A DNA stretch of 64,000 nt from CAVTWH01 sp963850915 (GTDB taxonomy: Bacteria > Actinomycetota > Actinomycetes > Mycobacteriales > Micromonosporaceae), in NCBI GenBank assembly GCA_963850915.1, contig CAWKND010000008.1, positions 62,001 through 126,000 on the forward strand, given 5' to 3'. Positions 16,713 through 25,574 of the stretch are shown piece by piece; the stretch's first letter is position 1, and each line of letters starts with the position of its first letter. The notes under the pieces are model-generated. The model was given only the letters and a program-made list of their open reading frames with translations. It searched no databases and had not been told where the DNA came from. The translations under genes were made by a program, and so were the position numbers.

Positions 16713-19022
16713 GTGAGGTCCAGCACGGCGAGCGACAACTGGGAGCACGCGCTCATCAGCGGGAACGGTGTGCAGGGCGCGCTGCTCTACGGCCGGCCCG
16801 GTACCGGCCGGGTCACCCTCTCCCACGAACGGCTGTTCCTGCCGGTGGACGAGCCGCTTGCGGCACCACAGACGGCGCCCGCGCTCGACGAGCTGCGCGC
16901 TGCCGTGCTCGCCGGTGACGGGGAGCGCGCCGCGCGGCGGGTGGTGCAGCTGGCCCGGGCGGAGGATCCGCGCTACGCCTCGCTGCGGCGCATCGATCCG
17001 CTGGTCGGCGCGGGTACCCTCACGCTCACCGGGTTGCCGGCCGGCGGGTACGCCCGCGGGGTCGACTACGCCACGGGAGTCGCCTGGCAGCGCAGCGGCG
17101 GCCTGACCCAGGAGCTGTTCGTTTCCCGGGCGGATGACGTGGTGGTACTGCGGCTACGCCGGATCGGTGGAGCGGTGCGGGCCCGGCTGTGGCTGCACGG
17201 GCTCGCCGATCAGCCACCCGTCCCCGTGCTGTTGCGTGCGTCAGCCCGGCCGGGCTGGCTGCGGTTGGCCGGTACGTTCCCCGGCGCCTGGCCCGGAGCG
17301 GTCCGCGGCTACACCGTGACGGCGCGCGTATTAGCCGACGGGGCACCGGCTGGCGGCCGGCCGGGCGGTGGCTGGTTAGCCGGTAGCCGGGCAGGCGGTC
17401 GCCGGGCGGTGTTGCGGGTCGGGTCGGTCCGGGAGGTATTGGTGCTGCTGCGAACCAGCGTGGCCTGCTGCGCCGGCGACGAGGCTGCGGAGTTGGCGGA
17501 GGCGGAGCTGGCGGAGCTGCCGGCCGACTGGGACTGGCTGCTCGCCGCGCACACGAGACTGCACCGACCCCTCATCGACGCGTGCTCGCTTCGCCTCCAC
17601 ACACCGAACACGGTAGATGCGTTGGGGGACAGCAGCTCCGCACCCACCAGCGAGGAGCTGCTCGCCGAGCCGGCGAGTCCCGGACTGGTACAGGAGCTGT
17701 TCCAGGCCGGCCGGTACGCCATCATCTCCAGTACCGGCACGCTTCCACCGACACTGCAGGGGGTGTGGAGCGGCAGCTACCACCCGGCCTGGCAGAGCGG
17801 GTACACGCTGGACGGCAACCTGTTCACCGCGCTGGCCGGGCTCGCCCCGACCGGTACCCCCGAACTGCTGCGCCCGCTCTTCGACCTGCTGGACGCGCAC
17901 CGGGAAGCCTTCGCCGAGAACGCCCGGCGACTCTACGGCGCGCGCGGCGTACTGCTGCCGCCACACCTGTCCACGCACGGGCGGCACAACCACTTCGACG
18001 CGACCTGGTGCCTGACCTTCTTCACGGCCGGCGCGGCCTGGGCCACCCGGCTGTACGCCGAGTACTTCGCGCACACCGGCGACACCGACTGGTGGCGGGC
18101 ACGGGGTTTCCCGTTCCTGGAATCAGCGCGGGACTTCCTGCGTGACTACGCGCCGGAGGGTCAATTCGCGCCGTCCTACTCGCCGGAGAACACCCCGGCC
18201 GGTACCGGCTCGCAGGCGGCCGTGAACGCCACCCTCGACGTGGCCGCGTACCGGGCACTCCGCGCGGACCTCGGTGAAGCGCCGGTGGGGCCGGGGTACA
18301 CGGTGGCCGCCGACGGGACGCTGGACGAGTGGCTGTGGCCGGGGCTGGCCCCCAACCACGCGCACCGGCACGCCTCGCACCTGCTCCCGGTCTGGTACCC
18401 AGATCCGCTGCTGTTCACCGATCCGGCGCTGGTGGCGGCGGCCCGGGCGACGGTACGGGCCCGGCTGGCCTGGTGGCGGGGGAACGGCGACGAGATGGCC
18501 TTCGGCCTGGCCGGGTTGGGGCTCGCGGCGGCACAGCTCGGGATGGCCGACGAGTGCAGGGAGATCCTGGCGCTGCTCTCCGGGTACTGGCGTCCGAGCC
18601 TGGTGGCCACCCACAACCGGGGGGCGATCTTCAACGTCGACAGCTGTGGCGGGCTGCCGGCGATGGTGGTCCGGATGCTGCTGCGGCACTGGCCGGCGGC
18701 CAGCGGGGAGTGCCGGCCGTTTGACGGCGGCTGGCCGGGCGGTCGGCTGGACCTGCTGCCGGCCCTGCCCACCGAGTGGTCGCAGGGCGAGCTGCGCGGC
18801 GCGGCACTGGGTGCGCTGCGGGTGCCGCGCCTGGCCTGGGAACCGGGGCGGATCACGGTATCGCTGTACGCACGCGAGGCCACCACGGTGCAGTTGGGGG
18901 TACCGGCCGGTTTCCAGAAGCCCGGCCCGATCGAGCTAACGGCACGCCAAGTGGTTGACGTTTGTTTGGTTAGTCGGAAAACTAACTCCCATGCCATACC
19001 GCCCGCCCCTGGTGGCCCATGA
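16713..19022 (+). CDS. GH95 family glycosidase (alpha-L-fucosidase type)
   Basis: This is a 769-residue protein of family GH95, inverting alpha-1,2-L-fucosidases (some act on alpha-L-galactose). The N-terminal beta domain contains LISGNGVQGALLYG. The (alpha/alpha)6 catalytic part has LPPTLQGVWSG, SPENTP, the HRHASHLLPVWYP segment and LLPALPTEW. The family's fingerprint residues look divergent. There is no signal peptide, so it acts in the cytoplasm on imported sugars. Two rare TTA codons (17331 and 17376) fall in a low-complexity Gly/Ala loop. The 3' end overlaps the start of GH31 by 32 bases and contains its promoter and operator. The GTG at 16713 starts right after an operator-like repeat, so the message may be leaderless. 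Confidence 0.8.
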   Translation: MRSSTASDNWEHALISGNGVQGALLYGRPGTGRVTLSHERLFLPVDEPLAAPQTAPALDELRAAVLAGDGERAARRVVQLARAEDPRYASLRRIDPLVGAGTLTLTGLPAGGYARGVDYATGVAWQRSGGLTQELFVSRADDVVVLRLRRIGGAVRARLWLHGLADQPPVPVLLRASARPGWLRLAGTFPGAWPGAVRGYTVTARVLADGAPAGGRPGGGWLAGSRAGGRRAVLRVGSVREVLVLLRTSVACCAGDEAAELAEAELAELPADWDWLLAAHTRLHRPLIDACSLRLHTPNTVDALGDSSSAPTSEELLAEPASPGLVQELFQAGRYAIISSTGTLPPTLQGVWSGSYHPAWQSGYTLDGNLFTALAGLAPTGTPELLRPLFDLLDAHREAFAENARRLYGARGVLLPPHLSTHGRHNHFDATWCLTFFTAGAAWATRLYAEYFAHTGDTDWWRARGFPFLESARDFLRDYAPEGQFAPSYSPENTPAGTGSQAAVNATLDVAAYRALRADLGEAPVGPGYTVAADGTLDEWLWPGLAPNHAHRHASHLLPVWYPDPLLFTDPALVAAARATVRARLAWWRGNGDEMAFGLAGLGLAAAQLGMADECREILALLSGYWRPSLVATHNRGAIFNVDSCGGLPAMVVRMLLRHWPAASGECRPFDGGWPGGRLDLLPALPTEWSQGELRGAALGALRVPRLAWEPGRITVSLYAREATTVQLGVPAGFQKPGPIELTARQVVDVCLVSRKTNSHAIPPAPGGP
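18955..18986 (+). promoter_or_regulatory. Putative promoter and operator of GH31 inside the GH95 gene
   Basis: TTGACG (18955-18960) could be a -35 box. A perfect inverted repeat GTTAGT-N6-ACTAAC (18969-18986), preceded by GTTTGTTT, ends 4 bases before the GH31 start. This resembles ROK-type (XylR/NagC-like) operators. The closeness to the ATG suggests a leaderless message. Confidence 0.55.
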
Positions 19023-21342
19023 GCTCTTCGTCGCCGATCCGGTCGAACTACCCGTCCGCCGGCCGGGCGAGTCTGGCCTGGCCGCCGTCAGCCGCGCCGA
19101 GCTGGTGGCGAGCGAGCCCGGCTCGGCCAGCCTGAAGGCGGTCACCGCTGACGGGCAGACGTTCTTCGCCGAACTCTCCATCGCCGGTCCGGGCATCATC
19201 CGCGTCCGGCTCGCCGCCGATCCGGATGCCCGGCCACGCAGCGCCCCCGCGCTCACCCTGGTACACCCCGGCAGTGACCCGGCCGGCCGGGCCGAGGTGA
19301 GCGCCGGCGTGCTGCGGCTGACCACGGCGGGGCTGGTAGCCGAGTTGACCCTGGACCCGTGGCGGCTGCGGTTCCGTACCGCCGACGGGCGGGAGCTGCT
19401 CAGCGGCAACGCCGGCGAGCAGGACATCAGCGGCCGGCTACGTACCCTCCCGCTCGGCTGCTCCAGCGTCGAGGGCCGGCGGGTCGCCTGGCATGAAAGC
19501 TTCACCGCGCCGGCGGACGAACACTTCGTCGGCTTCGGCGAGAAGTTCACCGGGCTGGACAAGCGTGGCCAGCGGCTGACCATGTGGAACTACGACGCGT
19601 TCGGCGCCGAGTCCGAGCGGGCCTACAAGAACGTGCCGTTCTACCTGTCCAGCCGGGGCTACGGCGTACTGGTCGACAGCGGCGCGGCCACCGAGTTCGA
19701 CATGTGCGCCTCGACGCACAGCTGCGTACAGATCGTGGTACCGGACGACGTACTCGACTACTACGTGCTGGCCGGCCCGACGCCGGGCGAGGTACTGGCC
19801 CGGTTCGACGCGCTCACCGGGAAGCCGGCGCTGCCACCGAAGTGGGCCTTCGGTACCTGGATCTCGTCCGGCTTCTTCGTGGACACCCAGCAGGCCGTGC
19901 TGGAGCGCGCCCGCCGGATCCGGGCCGAGGGCATCCCCTGCGACGTGCTGCACCTGGACACCTACTGGCAGACCGAGGGGCACTGGTCGGACCTGCGCTG
20001 GGACACCGGCCGCTTCCCCGACCCGGAGGGGATGCTGGAAACCCTGGCGCGGCAGGGATTCCGCGTCTGCCTGTGGATCAACCCGTACGTCTCCGAGCAC
20101 AGCCCGGACTTCGCCGACGGAGCCGCCCGGGGACTCTTCCTGACCCGGCCCGACGGCAGCGCGTACGTCGCCGACGTGTGGCACGGCAGCTTCCCGGCCA
20201 GCGGCATCCTCGACCTGACCCGGCCGGCGGCGGTCGACTGGCTGCGCGAGCGGCTGACCGGCCTGCTGCGCCAGGGTGTCGCGGTGTTCAAGACCGACTT
20301 CGCCGAGGGGGTACCGGTTGACGCGCACGCGGCCAACGGAATGACCGGCGAGGACCTGCACAACGTCTACAGCCTGCTCTACAACGACGTGGTGGCCGAC
20401 GTGACCCGCGAAGTCACCGGGGAGTCGCTGGTGTGGGCCCGATCCACCTTCCTCGGCGGCCAGCGGCACAGCGCGCAGTGGAGCGGCGACTCCAACTGCG
20501 GGTACCCGTCGATGGCCAGTACCGTGCGCGGCGGGCTGAGCCACGGGCTGTCCGGGGTACCGTTCTGGAGCCACGACGCCGGTGGCTTCACCGGTACCCC
20601 CTCCCCCGACCTCTACGTGCGCTGGTGCCAGTTCGGTGCGCTGTCCCCGCTGCTGCGCCTGCACGGCACCACCAGCCGGCTGCCGTGGGACTTTCCGTCG
20701 ACCGCGGCCCAGTCGGCGGTTGACGCGCTACGGCTGCGGTACCTGCTGATGCCCTACCTCTACTCGACGGCCGTGGCGGCGGCGCGCAGCGGCGAACCGA
20801 TGATGCGGGCGCTGCTGCTGGACTCCCCCGACGATCCCGGCGCCTGGCTGGCCGACCTGGAGTACCGGCTCGGCCCCGAGCTGCTCGTCGCCCCGATGAC
20901 CGACCCGACCGGGCAGCGCCCGGTGTACTTCCCGGACGGCCGCTGGATCGATTGGTGGAGCGGCGAGGTGGTGACCGGTGGCGGGTACCGCCCGGTGCGC
21001 CGGCCGCTGGAGCAGGCACCGCTCTACGTCCGCTACGGCGCGCTGATCGCGGTGACCGGATCGGGCACAACCGTTGGTACCGAACCGTTCGCCGCGCTGA
21101 CGCTGACCAGTTGGGGAGCCGAGTCGACGAGCTGCCTGCTCTCCGACGTCGACGGCGACACCCACGTCACGGCGGTACGCGCGGGCGACGAGTTCGCGGT
21201 CACCATCGACGGGCCGGCCCGGATCACCCGGATCGAGTTCGCCGCCGTCGCGGGTGACAGCGCGCCGGCCCGGGTGACGGTGAACGGCCGCCCAGCCGAA
21301 CTGCGCGCGGTCGACGGACTGCTCAACGCGACCGGCTGGTAG
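18991..21342 (+). CDS. GH31 alpha-xylosidase (YicI/XylS-like)
   Basis: This is a 783-residue GH31 enzyme. The nucleophile is Asp436 in FKTDFAEG and the acid/base is probably Asp500 in WSGDSN. The FKTDFxE signature, rather than the WxDMNE of alpha-glucosidases, is typical of alpha-xylosidases that remove xylose from the non-reducing end of xyloglucan oligosaccharides. There is no signal peptide, so it is cytoplasmic. The ATG at 18991 is chosen over the in-frame TTG at 18955 because the homologous N-terminus (PPLVAHELF) and the operator position fit. It sits downstream of GH95 and opposite the transporter genes in the same sugar locus. Confidence 0.88.
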   Translation: MPYRPPLVAHELFVADPVELPVRRPGESGLAAVSRAELVASEPGSASLKAVTADGQTFFAELSIAGPGIIRVRLAADPDARPRSAPALTLVHPGSDPAGRAEVSAGVLRLTTAGLVAELTLDPWRLRFRTADGRELLSGNAGEQDISGRLRTLPLGCSSVEGRRVAWHESFTAPADEHFVGFGEKFTGLDKRGQRLTMWNYDAFGAESERAYKNVPFYLSSRGYGVLVDSGAATEFDMCASTHSCVQIVVPDDVLDYYVLAGPTPGEVLARFDALTGKPALPPKWAFGTWISSGFFVDTQQAVLERARRIRAEGIPCDVLHLDTYWQTEGHWSDLRWDTGRFPDPEGMLETLARQGFRVCLWINPYVSEHSPDFADGAARGLFLTRPDGSAYVADVWHGSFPASGILDLTRPAAVDWLRERLTGLLRQGVAVFKTDFAEGVPVDAHAANGMTGEDLHNVYSLLYNDVVADVTREVTGESLVWARSTFLGGQRHSAQWSGDSNCGYPSMASTVRGGLSHGLSGVPFWSHDAGGFTGTPSPDLYVRWCQFGALSPLLRLHGTTSRLPWDFPSTAAQSAVDALRLRYLLMPYLYSTAVAAARSGEPMMRALLLDSPDDPGAWLADLEYRLGPELLVAPMTDPTGQRPVYFPDGRWIDWWSGEVVTGGGYRPVRRPLEQAPLYVRYGALIAVTGSGTTVGTEPFAALTLTSWGAESTSCLLSDVDGDTHVTAVRAGDEFAVTIDGPARITRIEFAAVAGDSAPARVTVNGRPAELRAVDGLLNATGW

Positions 21343-21374
21343 GCGGCGGCTGGCTGTTGAGAGCGGCAGAGACA

Positions 21375-21403
21375 CCCGGGCCCTCAGGGACGGGAGGCCC
21401 GGG
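21375..21403. terminator. Hairpin between convergent GH31 and permease genes
   Basis: CCCGGGCC and GGCCCGGG form a perfect 8-bp stem around a 13-nt loop, about 30 bases after the GH31 stop. Confidence 0.6.
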
Positions 21404-21410
21404 AAACGGC

Positions 21411-21446
21411 GTCACGTGGGGCGGATGATGCGCCGCTCCACGTGAC
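21411..21446. terminator. Second hairpin between GH31 and permease genes
   Basis: GTCACGTGG and CCACGTGAC form a perfect 9-bp stem with further pairing inside (GGCG/CGCC). It probably ends transcription arriving from the transporter operon on the minus strand. Confidence 0.6.
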
Positions 21447-21491
21447 GTCGAAACGTGACGTCGAACTCTCGGTGCAGTTGAACAGAATCGG

Positions 21492-22460
21492 TCAGCCCTT
21501 GATGGCGCCGATCAGCATGCCCTTGGTGAAGTGCCGCTGGACGAACGGGTAGGCGAGCACGATCGGCAGCAGCGTCAGGGTCACCACGGCCATCTGTAGG
21601 GACAGCGGCGCGATCGCCTGGTGGCCGAGGTACTGGCCGGTACCTGTGGTACCCGAGCCGGGCAGGTTGTTGCCCTGCAAGGTGTACGTGTAGATCACCA
21701 TCTGCAGCGGCCACTGCCCGTTGTCCGGCAGGTAGAGCAGCGCGTTGAAGAACGTGTTCCAGTAGCCGACCGCGTAGAACAGCGTGATGACCGCGAGTAC
21801 GGCGCGCGACGTCGGCATCACCACCGACCAGAGCACCCGCCAGTCGCCGGCGCCGTCGATCCGGGCCGCGTCGATCAGCTCCTGGGCGGTACCCGAGAAG
21901 AACGCCCGCAGTACCAGGATGTTGAAGACCGACACGGCGCTGGGCAGGATCAGCGACCAGTAGGAGCCGTAGCCGCCGAGCCCGGCGACCACCAGGAAGC
22001 TCGGGATCAGCCCGCCGCTGAAGAACATGGTGACCACCAGGATCAGCACGATGGTCCGGTGGGCGAAGCTGCGCGGGCGGGACAGGCCGTACGCACACAG
22101 GATGCTGACCGTCATGGACAGCAGCGTGCCGATCACCGCGATGGCCAGGCTGACCACGAGCGAGTGCACCACGAGTTGGTTGCCGAAGATCTGCCGGTAG
22201 GCGTTGAGGGTGATGCCGTGCGGTACCAGCACCATGCCACCGGCGATGTTCACCGACTCCTGGTTGGACAGGCTGGTGAGCACGATGGAGTAGAGCGGCA
22301 CCAGCACCACGGCGAGTACCACCAACAGCACCACGCCCTTGCCGGCCCGGCCCGGTACCCCGGCGGGCTCCTCCCACGACGGGCGCTGCTGCTGCGCTGC
22401 GCGCTCGGCCCGGCGCTCGTTGCGGCGGGCCGCCGCCGGTGTCACAGAGGTCTCGATCAT
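21492..22460 (-). CDS. Sugar ABC transporter permease, LplC/YtcP type
   Basis: This is a 322-residue inner-membrane permease with about six hydrophobic segments and the cytoplasmic EAA loop (ELIDAARIDGAGDWRVLW). The ending PFVQRHFTKGMLIGAIKG is typical of the LplC/YtcP subgroup, which serves complex oligosaccharides. The ATG overlaps the stop of the upstream permease gene (ATGA). No ATPase gene is nearby, so a shared MsiK-type ATPase is expected. Confidence 0.9.
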   Translation of the reverse strand: MIETSVTPAAARRNERRAERAAQQQRPSWEEPAGVPGRAGKGVVLLVVLAVVLVPLYSIVLTSLSNQESVNIAGGMVLVPHGITLNAYRQIFGNQLVVHSLVVSLAIAVIGTLLSMTVSILCAYGLSRPRSFAHRTIVLILVVTMFFSGGLIPSFLVVAGLGGYGSYWSLILPSAVSVFNILVLRAFFSGTAQELIDAARIDGAGDWRVLWSVVMPTSRAVLAVITLFYAVGYWNTFFNALLYLPDNGQWPLQMVIYTYTLQGNNLPGSGTTGTGQYLGHQAIAPLSLQMAVVTLTLLPIVLAYPFVQRHFTKGMLIGAIKG

Positions 22461-23494
22461 TTGCGGTACAACCCGTCCTCGCCGAACAGATGCGCCACCT
22501 TGTTGGCCGCCAGGATGAGGATCAGCGACAGTACCCCCTTGAACAACCCAGCCGCGGCGCCGTAGCTGAAGTTGTTGTTCACCACGCCGTAGAAGTACGC
22601 GAACGTGTCGAGTACCTCGGAGGCGTCCCGGCCCACCGCGACCCGCTGGACGAGCATCTGCTCGAAGCCGACGGTGAGCGCGTTGCCCAGCCGCAGTACC
22701 AGCATGAGGACGATGACGCCGCGCATTCCCGGCAGCGTGATGTGCCACATCCGGCGCCACCGCCCGGCCCCGTCGGCGGCTGCCGCCTCGTAGAGCGTCT
22801 GGTCGATGGCGGCCAGCGCGGCCAGGAAGACGATGATTCCCCAGCCGGCCTCCTTCCACACCGCCTGCGCGGTCACCAGGTACTTGAACGTGCCGGGGTC
22901 GGTCATCACGTTCCAGGTACCGAAGTTGTGCTTGCGCAGCAACGTGTTCAGTACACCGGCACCGCCCAGCATCTGCTGGAAGATGGTCACCACGAGTACC
23001 CAGGAGAAGAAGTGCGGCAGGTAGACGACGGCCTGCACGAAGCTGCGCATCTTGCTGCTGATCAGCGAGTTGAGCAGCAGCGCCAGCGCGATGGGTACCG
23101 GGAAGTAGAGCACCAGCTGCACGGCACTGATCACCAGGGTGTTGGTGAACGCGTGCCAGAACACCGGATCGTCCAGCAGGCGCTGGAAGTTGTCCAACCC
23201 GGACAGCGGGCTGTGCCAGAAGCCGGTGTAGATGCTGTAGTCCTGGAACGCCATGATGCTGCCGAACATCGGCGCGTAGCTGAAAACGCCCAGCAGAGCC
23301 AATGCGGGCAGGGTCATCACCAGCAGCGTCCGGTCCCGGCGCAGCCGCTGCCGCCAGGTGAGCCGGTTGCGCGGGATGACCCCGGCCGGCTGGGCGCCGC
23401 GCTGTGCGGGCACGGCTCGGGTGGCGGAGTCGGTACGGTCCGCCGGGTCGGCCCGGTCGGCCGGATCGGCGATGTCGGTCGGGTCGTCAATCAC
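22457..23494 (-). CDS. Sugar ABC transporter permease, LplB type
   Basis: This is a 345-residue permease with six predicted membrane segments, the EAA loop (TLYEAAAADGAGRWRRMWHITLP) and the C-terminal signature typical of LplB-type proteins. The cytoplasmic N-terminus carries a short DPADRADPADR repeat written in near-identical codons, probably a replication-slippage tract. It is the middle gene of the binding protein-permease-permease operon. Confidence 0.9.
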   Translation of the reverse strand: MIDDPTDIADPADRADPADRTDSATRAVPAQRGAQPAGVIPRNRLTWRQRLRRDRTLLVMTLPALALLGVFSYAPMFGSIMAFQDYSIYTGFWHSPLSGLDNFQRLLDDPVFWHAFTNTLVISAVQLVLYFPVPIALALLLNSLISSKMRSFVQAVVYLPHFFSWVLVVTIFQQMLGGAGVLNTLLRKHNFGTWNVMTDPGTFKYLVTAQAVWKEAGWGIIVFLAALAAIDQTLYEAAAADGAGRWRRMWHITLPGMRGVIVLMLVLRLGNALTVGFEQMLVQRVAVGRDASEVLDTFAYFYGVVNNNFSYGAAAGLFKGVLSLILILAANKVAHLFGEDGLYRK

Positions 23495-23591
23495 AACAGC
23501 AGCCTCGGCTCCGGGTCGGATCCCGGCGGTACCACAGCGGGCGCCGCCGGGGTCGTGGTCCGGGCAACGGGCCGCGACCCCGGCTGGCCGC

Positions 23592-25319
23592 TCACTGGCC
23601 GGTACCGTACTTGTCCCGGACTCCCTGGTAGAAGTCGCGCAACGCGTTGCCGCCCTGGGCTTGCCAGGTCTTCACGGCATCGGTGTAGGCGGAGATCGGC
23701 TTGCGGCCGACCTTCACGTCGGCGATGGTGTCGACCACCGCCTGCCCGATCGAGCTGTACTGAGCCGGCTCGGTCACGTTCATGCCGTAGAACAGCGGCT
23801 TCACCGCGCTCTTCACGGCCTCGCCCTGCCAGGCGCAGTAGTCCTTGGCCACCTGGACGAAGCCGCTCTTCACGGTGGTCGGCGACGGCGGGGTGGCCAG
23901 GAACTGGAAGCTGGTGGCCACCTCCTTGCTGCCCTTGTCGTTGAGGACCGGGTTACCGGCGGTCATCTGGTACTCGACGCCGTCGGTACCGAAGTTGACC
24001 AGCAGCCACTCGGCCGACCCGTACGGTGCGGCCAGGAAGTTGGCGATCGCCAGGCACTCCTTGACCTGGTCGGCGGTCAGCCTCTTGTTGAGGTAGCTGA
24101 ACATGCTCGCGCCGTTGCCCAGCTCGATGCTCGCCTTCTTGGCCGCGTCCGAGGTCAGCAGGCTGAAGGCCAGCCGTCGGTAGGAGGGGTTGGCGGCGGT
24201 CCCCGACTTGGCGTCGTCCCCGTCCCAGGCTCCGGTACCGTCCGCGCAGATCAGTGACTTGCCGCTCCAGAAGCGCTGCTTGCCGTTCTGGTTGTTGGCG
24301 GCCACCGCGTCCGGGTGCATGTAACCCGCCTTGACCTGCTTGGCGTGCCAGTTGAGCGCCTCGACGATGCCCGGCGACTCGTACTTGTGCAGCAGCTTGC
24401 CGTTGTCGGAAAGGCCCCACTTGCTCGGGAAGTGGAACAGGTTGCAGGCGTACGAAGCGTCCGTACCGAACAGGTCGTCGAAGGCCCAGACACCGGCGCT
24501 CTGGCTGGTCAGCTGGGCGCCGAGCGCCTCCAGATCGGCCGTGGTCTTGATGTCCGAGCCCTTGATCCCGTGGGCGTCGAAGACATCCGCGCGGTAGAAG
24601 TAGACACCGGCGAAGACCGCGTTGGAGGGGTAGATCGGGATGCCGAAGAGCTTGCCGTTCCAGACTCCGCAGCGCCATGCGCCCTGCGCCACGTTGGCCA
24701 GGTTGGGGTACTCCTTCGCCTTGTCCCCGGCCAGGTAGGGCGTGAGGTCGGCGAACTTCGCCTCGACCGCCTCACCGAAGCTGAGGTTGTTGGTGTTCCA
24801 GCCGGGGATGTTGATCCAGTCGGGCAACTTGTCCGAGGCGAACAGCGGCGGCAGCGCGTTGCCGTAGTTGTTGCCGTCGGCGGGTTGGATCTTCAGGGTG
24901 GCGCCGAGCGCCTTGTTCACCGCGTCGTAGTAGCCGTTGCCGCTGGACGGCGGGATCGAGCCCCACAGCGGGGTCATCGTGGTGTAGCTGCCACCCTTGC
25001 CCGGGATACCGGTGACGGTCTTCACCGGGCTGGCCGGGTAGGCCAGGAAGCCGGGGTCGGAGACGGCACCGCTGGCGCCGGTGACGCTGGGGAGGTCCGG
25101 CTTCACCGAGGTGTTGGGCAGGTAGCTGGGGATCACCTTGGCCAGGTCGCCCGCGCTCGTCGAGCCGGGAGCCTTGCTGCTACTGGATTCGCAGCCGGCG
25201 ATCAACGGGGCGGCGAACGCCGCACCGGCCAGAGTGGCTGCGGAGCGCAGCAGGACGCGCCGGGACAGCGCCGGTGGGAAATGCTCCGGCACCGGATCGG
25301 GCGATGTTTCGCGAGGCAT
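23592..25319 (-). CDS. Oligosaccharide-binding lipoprotein of the ABC transporter
   Basis: This is a 575-residue extracellular solute-binding protein. The N-terminus has a twin-arginine SRRVLLRS followed by a hydrophobic stretch and the lipobox LIAGC (Cys about residue 43), so it is exported, possibly by Tat, and anchored by lipid. The large size and the pairing with LplB/LplC permeases fit binding of long or branched oligosaccharides. It is the first gene of the transporter operon and is divergent from the ROK regulator. Confidence 0.9.
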   Translation of the reverse strand: MPRETSPDPVPEHFPPALSRRVLLRSAATLAGAAFAAPLIAGCESSSSKAPGSTSAGDLAKVIPSYLPNTSVKPDLPSVTGASGAVSDPGFLAYPASPVKTVTGIPGKGGSYTTMTPLWGSIPPSSGNGYYDAVNKALGATLKIQPADGNNYGNALPPLFASDKLPDWINIPGWNTNNLSFGEAVEAKFADLTPYLAGDKAKEYPNLANVAQGAWRCGVWNGKLFGIPIYPSNAVFAGVYFYRADVFDAHGIKGSDIKTTADLEALGAQLTSQSAGVWAFDDLFGTDASYACNLFHFPSKWGLSDNGKLLHKYESPGIVEALNWHAKQVKAGYMHPDAVAANNQNGKQRFWSGKSLICADGTGAWDGDDAKSGTAANPSYRRLAFSLLTSDAAKKASIELGNGASMFSYLNKRLTADQVKECLAIANFLAAPYGSAEWLLVNFGTDGVEYQMTAGNPVLNDKGSKEVATSFQFLATPPSPTTVKSGFVQVAKDYCAWQGEAVKSAVKPLFYGMNVTEPAQYSSIGQAVVDTIADVKVGRKPISAYTDAVKTWQAQGGNALRDFYQGVRDKYGTGQ

Positions 25320-25413
25320 GGGGGTACCACCTTCGGGGTGTGGTTTTGGAAGGGTCGACGGGCACGCGGCCTCGCGGAAAGGCGCTTGGGCTGCGGCGTC
25401 AGGTGGCCTAGGA

Positions 25414-25440
25414 TTTAGTTGGTCTGGTCGCTAAACAAAC
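25414..25440. promoter_or_regulatory. Operator-like repeat between binding-protein and ROK genes
   Basis: TTTAG-N12-CTAAA is followed directly by CAAAC. The element AAACAAAC is shared, in reverse orientation, with the GH31 operator region (18960-18967). The position between the divergent genes suits autoregulation by the ROK protein. Confidence 0.5.
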
Positions 25441-25574
25441 GCACCAATCAAGCTAGACGATGTCGACAGACGCCACAAGACAGCGCCACTCCCCTCTCCG
25501 GCGTTCGGCCGACACCGGCCGGACCCGGGTATGCGGCATGATGAGGCGACCGAGCGGGAAGCGGGAACCACACA

